Positions 1 through 12,829 of a DNA stretch of 64,000 nucleotides are shown here, one piece after another. The stretch is from assembly GCA_963555705.1 (NCBI GenBank), contig OY743171.1:25724852-25788851 (forward strand), given 5' to 3'. Positions within the stretch are counted from its first letter, which is position 1, and every line of letters begins with the position of its first letter. Position numbers and translations under genes: made by a program. The notes under the pieces are model-generated. The model saw only the letters and a list, made by a program, of their open reading frames with translations. It did not search any database and had not been told where the DNA came from. Source of the stretch: Ligustrum vulgare (taxonomy: Eukaryota > Streptophyta > Magnoliopsida > Lamiales > Oleaceae).

Positions 1-721
1 ATGTGTGGTTAAAAAATTATGGGTCCTAAACAAATGTGATTAAAATTAATTGTTGACTTTGACTTAAATTAATATATGAGTTTTAGTCTATTTTAATCGA
101 AGTTGATGAAATGTGTGAATTAAAATTAGATTTTTAATATATTTTTATAGAAGCTGATGTTGCTGATTTTTTTTTTATTCAAATTCCCACATGAGAAATG
201 AACCTAAAAGAACGAGCAAGACAGTTAAGGACAAGGAAATTTTTATTGATGAATTTGTTAAACACAAACTCACTGCCCAGATTTGAGGAAATAGATTTAG
301 TTGTTTTACAAGAAAAAATCGTTAACCTATCCAGTAGTAAGTTCCACTTTAAAAAAACTTTTTTTGTTATCTTAATTTACCACATGAAAATCAGATATGT
401 ACAGCGTACACTGTAGTCAACGTAGAAACGGCAGTATAAGGATTTCTCTACTTCGCTCAGGAATCAGGATCCTTTTGAGCAACGTGAAAAACGTTATGAT
501 TCACGTTTTTTTTTTTTTTTTTTTTTTTTTTTTCTCTCTTAGTTATTTGGTTGCTAAATGAGGCTATTATCATAACTAGATTTTGGAATACATGCTTTAC
601 TTATGTTGATGAATTTATTTGTATTAAATGTTTTAGAAAGTATTATGATACATGTGCCATTAATGATATTAGCAATCATTATATGCTATAAATGACATCG
701 ATATGTTACTTTTTAAAACAA
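1..721. other. AT-rich non-coding stretch
   Basis: No credible gene is seen; the small open frames are short and unlike any family I know. A stretch at about 600-715 resembles 45420-45540 in the same orientation, so this is probably part of a dispersed repeat whose start lies outside the window. A poly(T) run lies at 506-533. Confidence 0.5.
506..533. repeat. Poly(T) tract
   Basis: An uninterrupted run of 28 T follows CACG. It could be a simple repeat or the tail of a minus-strand retroposon; nothing next to it identifies a parent. Confidence 0.9.
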
Positions 722-760
722 TTAGTTTCACACACGTGCGTTGCACGGATATATTCAATT
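722..760 (-). mobile_element. Helitron-like 3' terminus (minus orientation)
   Basis: On the minus strand a short GC-rich hairpin (CGTGCAACGCACG) is followed some ten bases later by CTAA and then T. This is the layout of plant Helitron 3' ends: hairpin, CTRR, insertion between A and T. The element body would lie to the right. I cannot identify its 5' end, so its length is unknown. Confidence 0.4.
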
Positions 761-2895
761 GATAAAGTATTACAAATTTTGGAAAATCTCCTTATACACA
801 ATATTAGTCGTCACATTTGTTGAATTCCCATTGTCATCGCATAACAATATCTTCAGACCAGTACAATTAGCAACTCTCGACATTGCTATACACAACTAAC
901 CATGATTGAAAATCGATTTTTTAGAAATAGTCTTACATGCGAAAAATGATTGACCTTGACTTTTATTGATGGTCATAGTATGAGACACAATCAATAGAAA
1001 CTGTCTTCTCTAGAACTTAAAATGTAATCTCGCATCTGATGGAGTCAATGAATCATTCGGAGCGATACTTTGTTCCCTGCATTACTTTCGAAAAAGAGAA
1101 CGAGAAAAAGTTCAAAAAATGAATTGATGCATTCATGTTGTTTGTTCATAATTTCTATAATTACTGAAAATGGAATGCGTGAATACTAATTAATCTTGAT
1201 TAATCCTAGGAAATAGCGTGAGGTGTTTATAATTACAGTTGTTAATTATTTAATAATTCCTGACAACGTGCAAGAGAAGTTGTTACCACAACTATCGAAA
1301 TCTCAAATGTTGTAATTCAACTACTACATTGTTACCATTTGTTGTACAGATCGATATAAAAATTTATTTTTTTAACCTCAACATGAATGCATATACAATT
1401 AACTGTGCTTTTGGGAGGTAAAAAATAACTTTTAGAATGCCCAAATGTTCAAAAGAAAATATTTTTCAACTTTGTGAGAAAAAGTTTTCTTAGAAAAATG
1501 GTGAAAATATTTTCTTGAGAAATAGGCTTGTTTGTGCTTAATGAGATTGTACCTAGAAAATATTTTCTAAGCTAAATATAACAACCAAACACAAAAAGGT
1601 GAAAAATAAATATGTGACATTTTCCTTTAAAATGTTAATAATCAAACATAGCCCTTAGGCGTTTGGGTGTGGTTTAAAAAGTTATATTTTACCAAAGAAA
1701 CAACTTTAATTTTTTTTTTTTGAAGAAGCTCATTTCCAATAGCTTCTATATAAAATAATTTTCACAAAATACTGAAATATTATATTTTATTAATTAATAA
1801 AAAATGAAATCTATTGGAAATATTTATTATTTTCATAAACCATAACATCCAACTTCTTTTATATGTCCCAACGAACAACTTGTGTTCTTTCTCTGACATC
1901 AAATCAAATAAGTTTTATTTATTGATTCACAACTTGTTCAATTTTTTCCTTAATTATTGATGAAAATTATTCGAATAATTACATGTACCAAAAACTATAT
2001 CCAATTAATTATTCACACGATTATGTGTACACGTGATTCTTATTTTAACTGCAAAATTATATATCAAAATCTCCAATTTTTTTATACGAAGAAAAAATCA
2101 TTCCAAGTTATGTGACTGCATAAGAGATAGAAGAAAGTTTCATATGTTGCAATGACATGGACAAATTAAAATTTTCTAAAAAAATAAAAAATTATAGTGT
2201 ATTTATTTATATTTCGTACATTCTTATGTTATTTATTGTTAAGCGGCATTGACATGGACATTTTTCATACTCTTGGACGTTATTATATTTCAATAGTAGT
2301 ACATATTGACTTATTATTTTGATTTCAAATGACTTGTTTGGATTCTAGTGTCAAAACATAAGGAAGAAATATATAATGTCAAATCTGACTCAAGAAACTT
2401 AAGGAGAGATTAATGGAAATCCTAAAAAGGTTTAAACAGATTGAAATGATTTTATAGGTTATTATATAATATTATTTATGATGGAAAAAATATGTGAGTT
2501 ATAAGAAATAATAAATATTTAGTTAAATATGAGATACTGTTAAATATTTATCTTATATAAAAGCAATTTTATAGTTATGATGCTGAGCAATCAGTTTAAC
2601 ATTAAAGGAAATTTCTAAATTGACAACCAAATTGTTAAATGCGTTATATAAAAAGCAATTTCAAAAAACTATACTAATAAAAGATCTAGTGAAATATGAA
2701 AACTGTAAAATTTAGGGTATGGTGAATAAACACACTTCACACTTTTACTAAAAATTGCTTGCCGAAAAGCAAGAATAGATTTGAAAACCAAGCTTTATCA
2801 ACTCCTTTTAAGTGAGAGTGAAAATCTTTTCATAATTTAAAAGCTTTATGGTACCTTCACAATTTAAGCATTGATGTCCAATGAGCATGGAAGTG
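761..2895. other. AT-rich intergenic or Helitron-body DNA
   Basis: I see no gene, RNA gene or clear terminal repeat. Base composition is strongly AT. The left part may be the body of the Helitron-like element that ends at 722. Confidence 0.4.
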
Positions 2896-2900
2896 GGTTT

Positions 2901-4456
2901 AGCAAGCATTATGCCCTAGGTTCAATGTTTGACCAAACACTTACTAATATATTTGATGCATTTAATATATAACAGATTTGTTATTTAATTGATTTATTAT
3001 AATATTATTATTCTTGCAAATTAAATCAACAGAGTCCGTAGATTCAAATCTCGATAACTTGTTAATCACAAGGAATTTTGATTGTGAGATATAAGTTACA
3101 ATTGAATCTTAAACATCCTTGATCATAAAGTAATATCGAGATACGAATATCTTTATTACGAATAAATTAACACGTGTGTCATCACCTACTTTAGAAGTGA
3201 GTAGCTGATCTCACAAGTTAAGATGTAGAGACATCTAAATGAACACGTGGATGTTTTGTTAAGAGAACAAAACATTGAAGAACAGCAACAGAGATTCCAC
3301 ATGGATAACTATCTTAGTGTCACTGGTTAATCTCTAATGTTCGTTAGTGGAATTGATCCTTTGACTTGATATCATCATAGTACCTTATTTGAGGGCAGTC
3401 ATACTTTGGTGATGTCGGATGTTGCTCTGAAAGGAGTTGCTAATATGAAGTCGTTTGGGTATGTCAAGAATCACATGAAGGTTGTGAATGATTAATATAG
3501 GATTCGTCAATCTTAGATAGTAAGAGATTATGATATGCGTTTTATTTGATTAAGCCGATATTGAAATCCTTGGCGAAGGTGAATTCATAAAGTCGAAAAT
3601 AGTTTCGACATTTATTGACTTAAGAGCGAAATAAAAGATATGATCAATAAAAGAGATTGACACATTTCCTTATCTCGTAATTGATTGGATCATATTGACG
3701 AAGGATTAAGGTTTCATGATAAGCGAACTAATTTGATTTTGTCACACCACATGACATTTTCCATCACATGTATTTCTCTGACACATTGTTAAATGTTAAT
3801 CTGGGAAAACTAATGTGAATTAATTAATGTAGGAGAATTAATGATTAATTGAAAAGAGAGTCTTAATTAATCTTATTTTGATCAGATCAAAATAATAATT
3901 CACGTAGTTCGACATCGTGGTTGAGAACCTAAAGGGTCACACACAAGGGGAGAACTAGAAGAATGTAATTAGAATTAATTAATTAACAAGTATTCGACAT
4001 TTGTAGAATTAATTAATTATATTGTTTATTAATAAGCTCGAGTAAATTAATTGGATTGATTAACTAATATCCCATGTGTAATTAATTGGATTAATTAAAC
4101 CACATGGATCGGGTTATGTTTAAGTTATGGGTCAAGCCCACTCTAGCTTATATATTAATAAACAACTAAGGTTTTGTAAAAGTTAACCATAATTCATTAT
4201 TCTCTTGCTAGTACAAGAAGAAATAAACCCTAACCTCTCATTCTCGTTCTCTCGTGTGGATCATCTTTGGAGGCTAGACAATTTGACAGATGTGGTGTGA
4301 AAGTAGATTGAAGAAATCAAGATTCTCACATCCGTCTGTAAAATAATCAAGAGGTATTATTTTATCACGATTTCTATTTAAACACAAAGCAGATCCTCAT
4401 TTGGGAATTCAAAATATTTTATATTTCACTGTGCATGATTAAGTAAATTTCCAACA
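2901..4456 (+). repeat. 5' LTR of copia element A
   Basis: This aligns throughout with 27405-28961 (both contain ATGCCCTA near the start and end in CCAACA). The first bases have mutated from TG to AG, while the right copy keeps TG. The primer-binding site begins one base after the end. Confidence 0.9.
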
Positions 4457-4457
4457 G

Positions 4458-4470
4458 TGGTATCAGAGCC
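4458..4470 (+). other. Primer-binding site, initiator tRNA-Met type (copia A)
   Basis: TGGTATCAGAGCC directly follows the 5' LTR. It is the standard plant LTR-retrotransposon priming site complementary to the 3' end of initiator methionine tRNA. Confidence 0.93.
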
Positions 4471-5694
4471 TACTTTGTGTTTGTTAGAAGTTGTTCTATG
4501 AATCTTGTAGCAATTAATTGTTAATTGTTCGTGTTTCTTGTTTCTAGCATATTGTAAAATTGATTTTCCCGTTTTTAAAATCGGTTTTTAAAAGAAAATT
4601 AATTTTTTTGGGTTGATGAATTGGATCTAGGAGGGAAGTCGCCAGCGATTTTTGCTGTTGCAGAAGTTATCGCCGGCAAGGGATGGTGGTGGCAGGCTGC
4701 AGCAATCGCCAGTGGCAACGCAGGTAAAGAGGAGCAGCGCGCGACGATCGCGTGCTGCTGTGCACCACACTGGGCGCGATGGTCCAGCATTACGCTGCAG
4801 GTGCGAGCACCGCTGCAACGCGCAGTGGTGCTCTACACTAGTGTTGTAGCAGCGCTGCTACCACTACATATTAGCAGCGGAAAGCGTCGTTGCATCGCTG
4901 GTAGCACGAGGCGACATGTTCGTCGCTTTGTGAAAGCGGTGACGCGTCACCATGCCCTAACGGGGCGGTGCCGGAGTGCACCGCCTCCATTTTAGGGTTG
5001 TCTGTTTCCGATTGAGGTGAGAGGGAGACTGGGGCCTCGAGTGCAATTTCGAAAATTGCAGGCCCCAACTACAATATAAATCAGGGGCTCAAAGTACAAT
5101 TTAAAAGAAGGACTTAGTTTTCAATATGATTGAAGCTAAGGGTCTGCATTGTAATTACAGATTGGGTCATATTGCAACTTCTTTAAAAATGGTTTTAAAG
5201 TTTATTTTAAAATTGTTTTCTAAAATTGATTGTAGTGGTTTGACCAAAATTTCAATTTTGACCAAATTTTTAATATTGACCCAATTAAAATTTATTATTT
5301 AAATTCATATTTTAAATTGTCGTTAAAATATGATTTTAAGCAATTTAGTAACTTTGACCTAAATTGAATTTTATATTATTTAGGAGTCTTATCCTAAATC
5401 TAAATATTAATTAAATTCACCGGTTGGACTCTAATTTAATGTTTAATTAAAATTTGATTTTGATTAAATTAATTTGATAATTGATTAATTAATTATTAAA
5501 TTAAAATTCAATTGTCGTGAAAACATTGATATTGGAGTTGAACTCCAATATGCATTTAATTAAATTTTGATTTTAATTAAATTTTGATAGTTGATTAATT
5601 TGATTAATTAATTATTGAATTGAATTCTATTTTATTTTGGAGGTTTATCCTAAATCTAAGTAGTAATTCTATTTTCCCATAAACCTTTTGATAT
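4471..5694 (+). other. Untranslated leader of copia A, with a GC-rich island
   Basis: This lies between the primer-binding site and the first nested insertion. Positions 4621-4995 are much more GC-rich than anything nearby and stay open in more than one frame on both strands, which is typical of composition rather than coding. After 5000 the sequence turns AT-rich and repetitive (TTAATTAATT motifs). No gag start is seen here; gag remains lie beyond the insertion at 15400. Confidence 0.6.
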
Positions 5695-5891
5695 TGTTGT
5701 AAAACTACAAATTTCTAGAAGAGAAGAAAGAGAGGTAGAGAGAATTGAGAGGAGAATTCTTCTCATTAGCTCTAAAAATGAATTGTTTAGGCCCCTATTT
5801 ATAGCTGTGGATAATGACACAATCGTAATAACGTAAAGTTTACAGGGGTACAATGGTAATTGATCATTCACATAATATATTATTTATAACA
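5695..5891 (-). repeat. LTR of element B (3' LTR in element orientation)
   Basis: This matches 13967-14164 along its whole length with about ten differences. Termini are TG...CA. The adjoining bases at 5892-5901 give CAAGGGCGAG on the minus strand, a plausible polypurine tract. Confidence 0.85.
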
Positions 5892-5926
5892 CTCGCCCTT
5901 GAATGACCCATTCTGCAATTGTCTGC

Positions 5927-6610
5927 CTCGTTAAAACTTTGTTAAGAAAACCCAGTGGGATAAAACTTGAGCGAAGGAAAAAGATGACAGTAGCTCCCCC
6001 TGATGTGGCCATCATGAATCATTGAGTCTAATGTTCGAAATGACATCCAATGATAAGTAGAACAAATCATATACTGAAGCTTGATGTTTTGAAGTGTTGT
6101 CTCATTAAAACCTTTTTAGAAAAATCGAGTGTGATAAAATCTGAACCAAGGAAAAAGAGTACAGCTACTACCTCATTAAAACCTTGTCAGGAAAACCTAG
6201 TAGGACAAAACATGGACGAAGGAAAAAGAGTACAGCATGATTCTCCCCCTGAAGTGTGCAATCAAGCATTCATGAACTTCTTGAATATTGATATCATTTT
6301 TTTTCTGGAATATCTATATATACGAATCTCCTTGTGTAGATATCATAACATTCTTCATAGGATGTCTTTGATTTTCTTCATTTGTTGATATCATTCCAAT
6401 ACACAAATGTATTTCCGAATTATAGCTCGTAGAAAGCTATGATAATGCCTCAAAAACCTTACTAGGAAAACCTTGTTGGACAAAACCTTAGCGAAGAAAA
6501 AAAGAGTACATTATTCTCATTAATTCTCATTAATACGCCTCAACTGCTGCCTCATTAAAAACCTTGATAGGAACACTCTATGGGACAAAGCTAAGGAAAA
6601 AAGAGTGCAA
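5927..6610 (-). repeat. Five diverged copies of a copia-type 3' untranslated motif
   Basis: Copies at about 5927-5994, 6100-6163, 6171-6238, 6446-6513 and 6550-6610 share the order CCTCATTAAAACCTT, GGAAAACC, GGGACAAAAC, GAAGGAAAAAGAGTACAG. Two copies end near CTCCCCCTGA. Similar sequence is common upstream of the polypurine tract in plant copia elements (general knowledge, not checked here). Its place just inside the 3' LTR of element B fits that. Confidence 0.65.
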
Positions 6611-6775
6611 CGCATATTTATTCATTTCATGGAATATCACAAGTATATTGATACAATCACGAATCTTTTCATCAAACATATCATTTATGATGAGCTTTAT
6701 ATAAATTGTTCATAGCTCATTCATGATATCATAACATGCTATATCAAGCGATGTTTTACTAATTTACCGATTGCA

Positions 6776-8040
6776 TCTTTCACTTCTGGGGAATAATCAA
6801 ATATAGAATTCACTTCTGGTGAATAATTAAATATATTCATTTCCATATTCACTTCTGGTGAATAATAAAATATTCATTTTCAAATTTACTTCTAGTGAAT
6901 AATCAATTTCCCAGATGTCAAAAATAGTACACTCCAATTTCATATTATATCATGGAGTCATTTGTATAATTTTATAGTGATACTACTCTAGGTATATTGA
7001 ATCTTTCAGTGATTATACATGTATGTTCTTGCATCTCACAAACTAAAATTTTTGATTTGTATAAGTATAATCAATCATATCAATTTCGACATATAATCTA
7101 TTTTACTTGAAATCCCAACGTACCGGAATCAACTGGTACATCAAAGAATACTCCCAAAGTACCGAGATGAGAATCATATATTTTGATCTCACTCATTGGT
7201 ATATCAAAGAGCTCAAATAATTTTCTTCTGCACAAATAATTGCTGGCTTTACACATTTAAGTGTTTTGGACTTCAGGTCCTTTAACAATAATCCTTACAT
7301 TGGGATTTTATATTTGGCCAAAATATTATATTTTCATCAACCTCATTTTCACAAGAGAGTTGTGTATGTATTCGATTTATTTATCAATTCCGTTTCATCT
7401 CAATGTAACATATAGAGATTTCTTTATATTTTCTATCATCAAGTACATAAATCTCTTATCATTTAACTATGTCTCTTTTACTCACCATGAGTATTTAGCC
7501 TCAAAGGGATCATCTTAATTATTCAAGAGATGTTTATTTTTGGAATCGATTGTTATAATGCTTTAGGCATAATTACGGTTCAGGCGTGTTTTCCTCATAA
7601 TGTTCACAAATCTTATATTATATCAATCGGCTAAAAATGCCTCAACATATGTCATTCATTTTTAGGGATATAATCTCAATCATATATCTAAGTGCGTTTT
7701 GGTGGAGTGCATACATATCAGACTTTTAACAAATCATAAAACTTCTTGAGCTAATCCATGTTTGACATAGAATATTGTTGTATGATAAACAATTTCTAAA
7801 CAAGTTATTCCCATAGCATATAATTTGAAGCTTTTAATCGGGATTATCTAACAGTTCATTATAAAACTTCTTATTCAATACGGTTTTATTTCACTCCTAT
7901 GTATGAATATTTGGTTTAATACAATATCGATGAACTTCTGGTTCAATACAATGTATATTTCACTTATGATCTTCTGGTTCGTACTATATACATATTTCAC
8001 TTGTACGTATGAACTTCTAGTTCAATACAATATTTACTTG
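6776..8040. repeat. Short irregular repeats in element B
   Basis: At 6780-6905 the motif CTTCTGGTGAATAAT occurs four times in varied form. At 7858-8030 a second motif, GAACTTCTGGTTCAATAC, occurs several times. The two share CTTCTGGT and may derive from one ancestor. No coding sequence is seen between 6610 and 8200. Confidence 0.55.
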
Positions 8041-8249
8041 TTCGAATTTATAAATCAATATACCTTGATTTGTTATATCTGAAAAGGTTATTAGACCGAA
8101 ATCTCAAAAATGATCCTTGTCCCCATCATTTTGATTACAAATCTCTTCCCTTTTCTTGGTGGAATCATGACACGCGAAGCCACCGCTCTTTTACGCATTA
8201 AATAATGCATTTAAGTAGATCATTTGGGAAGAAGATCAGATCCATCAAA

Positions 8250-8716
8250 ATGGATGTTATATTATCAAATATTCGCAAATACTACTCAAATCTCCCGATA
8301 AATGTTTTGAAAAAGATTTACCGAGTTCGACTCAAAAGATTGAGGCTGCTGATTGATCAAGATATCCCAGAAGATGTTCATTGGTTGATCGAAGCAAAAG
8401 TTCAATTATCTGGTGAATTTCCAGATTCATTTTCTAAGCAAATGCCTGGCTTTGGTAATAGTATTTTTTGCAAAGAAGACGAGCAAAAGATTAAATGGTT
8501 ACTACAAATGTGTTCGATGGACTGAGTAAGGAGTCATTGGATGATATCTGATTGACTCTTGAGATGCACCCTTGTTGATATATGCAGCGTGAGCTACTAT
8601 CTTTATGTACTCAATTCAATGAAGAGAAAGATCGTTATAGTCTCAACAATATAATATCAAAAGATCTTGTTTGCCAATCTGTTATAAACAATGATGTTTT
8701 GGCTACTCAATATTGA
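8250..8716 (+). pseudogene. Broken copy of the unrecognised 183-aa gene (module copy 1)
   Basis: The translation from ATG at 8250 matches the protein encoded at 23244-22693 on the minus strand over its first 85 or so residues (IRKYYS, RLRLL, WLIEAK are shared). About 77 bp are then missing at 8515, removing most of the Cys cluster and shifting the frame. Stop codons follow in the remainder, but homology continues (RELLSL, SKDLVCQSV) to a stop near 8716. An in-frame ATG at 8205 also exists and is matched in the other copy, but the 15 residues it would add are poorly conserved, so the inner ATG is preferred. AGGTAAATC just after the stop is shared with copy 2 and resembles a splice donor. The broken LOG gene follows 315 bp downstream. 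Confidence 0.75.
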
Positions 8717-9031
8717 TACAAGGTAAATCAGTATAGTGTATATATGTATACATATATATTTTTTAATAAAGTATTTTGTGTTTTCATTTTTCGCATATTA
8801 ACATATCATCTCTGAGAGATCACCGAAAGATTGTCCATTATGGACATTAAATACGCTGTCAAAGATATGATCAAAAGTGGTGTCATTTAGTCAAAAGTAA
8901 ATAGTAACTTTTTCAAAGACGAGCAGTAAATAGTGAATATTTTTTAGTTTGAAAAGTCAGTTAATTTCGCAGTTTAATGCATCCCAAAATAACAATTTCT
9001 TGTAAGTTTTCCTTCCTTGTACTCTTAAAAG

Positions 9032-9689
9032 ATGGAAGGATCAAAATTTCGACAGATCAAAACTATCTGTGTATTTTCTGGATCAAAAATCGGGAAATGT
9101 TTTGAATATCTAGAAGTATCAGTGCTTCAAGGGAAGAAGTTGGGAGAGAGAGATATCAATTTAGTATATGGAGGGGGCAGCAGTGGATTGATGGGTTGTG
9201 TTTCACAATTCGCTCAAACAGAGAAAGCGAGAGTGATAGGTGTTATACCTGTTCTTTTAGTTGATATCGCGGGCAAAACACGAGGGAGGGTATGAAGTAC
9301 AGATGTTATCTATCTATGAACGCATAACTTCCATGTTATATGGTTCTGATGCCTTCATTGCCATGCCTGGAGGTTTTGGTACTTTAGAGGAAATCTTTAA
9401 TATTACCTCATGGGCTTAGCTGGGTCTCCATACTAAGCCTATTGGGCTTTTAAATGTTAACAACTTCTTCGATGATTTACTAACATTTCTTGATTATGCT
9501 GTGGAACAGTGATTCATCTCTCCATTTTCTAGGAGGATCCTTATTTCTGCTCCCACTATTGATGAACTGCTGGAAAAGTTACAATCATATGTTCTAATAC
9601 AAGATCCAGCAGGAGTTAAGATAGTTTGGTCGCAAGGAAGGGGTACCAAGCAAAAATGGAGTCCGGTTAATGTAAATTTATCCCTGTGA
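9032..9689 (+). pseudogene. LOG: LOG-type cytokinin riboside monophosphate phosphoribohydrolase, broken copy
   Basis: LOG enzymes release free cytokinin base from the nucleotide form in the cytosol. The first 86 residues read as a LOG N-terminus with VYGGGSSGLMG. A 4-bp insertion near 9288 shifts the frame, and the PGG-F-GTLEE signature continues in another frame near 9366. Two further stops occur (after WA at about 9416, and after EQ at about 9511). Residue identity to the intact copy at 22396-21743 is roughly three quarters by eye. There is no intron, whereas native plant LOG genes have several, so this descends from a processed copy. It cannot make a full enzyme. Confidence 0.88.
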
Positions 9690-9702
9690 ATCACCAAAAT
9701 AT

Positions 9703-9880
9703 TGTGGATGGTAGAGTACGGAGTATTCTTACTCTTGAGACACACATCTAATATTTGAATTTAATCTTGTGAACCTCAAAAAGATTCATAGTGGTAGTGT
9801 ACGGAGTATTCTTACTCTTGAAACACACAAAAAGATTAGGGGTGGTAGAGTACGGAGTATTATTACTCTTGAGACATATT
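9703..9880 (+). repeat. Three-copy hairpin repeat after the LOG pseudogene
   Basis: Three copies of GTAGAGTACGGAGTATTCTT and the following ACTCTTGAGACAC (variants) begin near 9709, 9795 and 9848. Each contains GAGTA-TTCT-TACTC, able to fold as a 5-bp stem with a 4-nt loop. The same repeat follows the intact LOG at 21520-21730, so it belongs to the module rather than to the host element. Confidence 0.85.
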
Positions 9881-9889
9881 TCTACTTTT

Positions 9890-10309
9890 GAGGATCATAA
9901 ATGTTTCTCCCCTTTTGTATTTTGTATGTATCTCTTTTCTTGATATGTTTCAGTATGACTCCTTTATACTTCTTCAGGAGCAATAATTATAATATCATTT
10001 CAGTATGTTTAGAAGATAATTTTTACTTCTTTTGGAGTAAATATGTACTTCTTCTAGAGTATATAAGTGCTTATGCAAGAACTTTGATCAAATCTGTTTA
10101 TCTCAATCATATAATATTTATCTCATAATACTGATGAGATTATTTTCACATTAGCCATATTCGTGCTATCATGTGTTATCATCTTATCATACATCAACAT
10201 TTTCTTGTTGAATAATTTATTTTCATCTGTCCTTTCAATACAGATATTGGTAACTTCTGGTACCATTTAATAAAATATTTTTATTAAAATCCAACAATCT
10301 TTTGGTAAT
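9890..10309. other. AT-rich interior of element B
   Basis: There are CTTCTGGAG/CTTCTTTTGGAG-like repeats and no gene. GGTAACTTCTGGTACCATTT near 10249 recurs at 12756, immediately after the solo LTR. Confidence 0.5.
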
Positions 10310-12760
10310 GGTAATGTAACGCCCCGAGTTCCGTATACCCGGTTCACCACGTCATTTTCTGATTTAATTTTTTTTCGAATAATATTTTAGCGGAAGAAAT
10401 AATTGAAATTCATTTTGGCAACATTAAATAAATCGTAATGGTCGATAAAATTGAAAACATTTATGAAACAATTTAAAATAGTAAATTGAACCATTAATAT
10501 TGTACAGAAATTGACAATGTCATAATTTCTCAATAACTGAAGTTCTCGACATTATTCAAGATGTGGAAAATACGGAAATCATTAAAGTCAAACTTTCAAC
10601 CATTTAACGATTATTGCCACCATCATCCATCACTTGCCACCGCCTCCGAAATCTGCAAATGTTGTTGAAAATAGACATGAGCATTTCATAGAAATACTCA
10701 GTAGACTCATCGCCAATTAATTAATCTACAATATAATTGAACACATAAATGCAGGCTCTTTAGAAATCATAGGATGTGGGTTGCTCTTCTTGTGCATTAA
10801 AGCACGGGGCTTATTTTGAAAATCATAGGCTCTTTAGAAAATCGGGTGTTGGTAGTCTCGTCTCGTGCTCATGAGGCACGTATGTTATGCATAACATCAT
10901 CATTTCTTGTAGCGGATTGGGCTCCCTCAAGGGGCCTTTTCCCAATCTTGCCCGCATACTCTTATCTTACTCATATCATCATTATTCCTGACGAGGGAAT
11001 ATAGGCTCATTTTCATGAAAATGACTTTTCACAAGTCACATAACATTCAACCATTATTTCCGAAGAAATACATTCTCATTTCTTTTCATAAAAATGACCT
11101 TCACAGGTCACATGATATTCACATGCAATCATAATTTAAATCAATTAATAGGGGCGAGTCTACCTTAAACTTGACGAGTGCAAAGTTGAGCGGGAAACGA
11201 CTTCAATTCTTTAATTCTCCGTACGCTTCGTCTTATCCAATAAGTCAACCTAGTCTTTGGAAATTTATAGTTTAAAAATGATAATTTACAATTTAAGGAC
11301 TGAAATTGATGATTTGAAAGTTTAGGGACCAAAATGAGTACTTTTGAAAGTTGAGATTTATAAATATACATATATACATATATATATCATTTTAAATCAA
11401 TATGGACAAAATCAAAAGACTTTAAAAATATGGGGGCTTAAATGATTGCTTTTAAACATTTATGGACTAAAATGTAAATCTTTTAAAACTTGGGCTTAAA
11501 ATCAAATAAGGTAAATCAGCAGGGATTGAAATAAAATGGGTTTGATACTTAGAGGTTAAAATAATAACTTTTGAAATTTAAGGCTGAAATGATCATTTTA
11601 AAAGCTTGGGAACTGATTTGAAATAACTTTAAAACTATAGGGACTGACGTGCAAACTCTGGAAAAGTTATTAAATTTATTAGATTTCTCTTATCTCTCTA
11701 CCATTCCACGACCGAAGGCAAGAAGGAGAGAGAGAAGCAGCGATTTGCGGCGACAAACAGGGGAAACCGGTGAAGGTGCGTTCTGCCGGCAATTCGCCGG
11801 CGCAGGGTGTAGAAAAAGGCGGTTAAGGTGAGGTTTCTGATTTGAGGGGGTTTAGTGCGAAGTTAGGTGCGCGAAACAGAGGTAAAAACAGTGGCTAAGA
11901 TCGCGATCTCCGGTGGTAAAACAAATCGGTCACGGGTGAAGGTAAGTTTCTGGGCTTCGTTTATTTCTTGGTTTTTCGATTTTGGGTTTGGGTGAAAATT
12001 TGAGTTAACTGCGTGCGGTGGTGGTGGCGGTGATGATGGTGATACCGGTGGTGATGGTGGAAGTTTGCTGCAGGTGGTGGTTGCGTCGATGGTGATTGGC
12101 CGAGACTGTGGAGGTGTTGTGGTGGTGTGGATGGTGGTGTTGCTGGTCAGAGATGATGAAAATTGAGCAATGGAGGTGGCTGGAATGGAACAGTTGCTAG
12201 GCTGAATACGATGGCAGTGTGCTTGATTCAATTGATATTGGATGCAGTCTTGATTTTGGTTTATTGATGGTGAATTGGAGAGGCAGGGGAGAGGTGTGGT
12301 AGGTATGATGAGTGGAATGCAAATGGTGTGTGAGTGGTGGTGATGATAATGATGGTGTTGGGGAATATGTAAAGGTGGAAAAAAAACGTGGGGAGCGGAT
12401 TAGATTTAGGTAGATAGGGTTAATTTAAGATAATTAACTAAAAATTTGACTAATTTTGATTTGGAATCGTATTAAAAACAGATATATTTTGGACTGAAAA
12501 ATAAATTTAAGAATAATAAATCTTGAGATAAAAATGAATTTCGTATTAGGACTTAAAATAATTTAATAAGGAGAATTGATATATTTTTACTAAATTTGGA
12601 ATTTAATTTAAAATTGAACAATCTCAATTATTTCTTGACTTGGCTAGACGAACACGTCGCGGCGTTAACTTCAAAATAATGGGTGAAATAGTAGCGACAC
12701 GATTTTCTAAATATTAAAATAATTATTAATTGCGTAAAAATTCTTGGTCGCTATAGGTAA
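10310..12760 (-). mobile_element. Solo LTR of a Ty3/gypsy element inside element B
   Basis: The LTR spans 10315-12755 (about 2.44 kb) and is flanked by the 5-bp duplication GGTAA at 10310-10314 and 12756-12760. No internal region is present, so it is a product of LTR-LTR recombination. On the minus strand it starts TATAGCGACCAAG and ends CTCGGGGCGTTACA. Its first 200 or so bases on that strand resemble the start of the LTRs at 17494 and 24177. Its other end resembles the LTR that begins at 63726. Two related LTR families therefore share parts with it. The GGT-rich open frames within 11860-12230 are composition, not genes. Confidence 0.85.
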
Positions 12761-12829
12761 CTTCTGGTACCATTTGTTGAAATATCAAATAACAACAATA
12801 TATCAAATTTATATGAGTAGAAATATTTA

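Noticed and set aside
4621..4995. 124-aa open frame in the copia A leader
   Set aside because: Several frames on both strands are open at once because the stretch is GC-rich. The product is low in complexity and resembles nothing.
6050..6388. 112-aa frame at 6050-6388
   Set aside because: It spans the tandem copia 3' motifs and has no protein pattern.
11863..12231. 122-aa minus-strand frame rich in Pro/Ser/Thr
   Set aside because: It derives from GGT/GTG-rich repeats inside a solo LTR. It has no domain and is not conserved in the related LTR that I can see.
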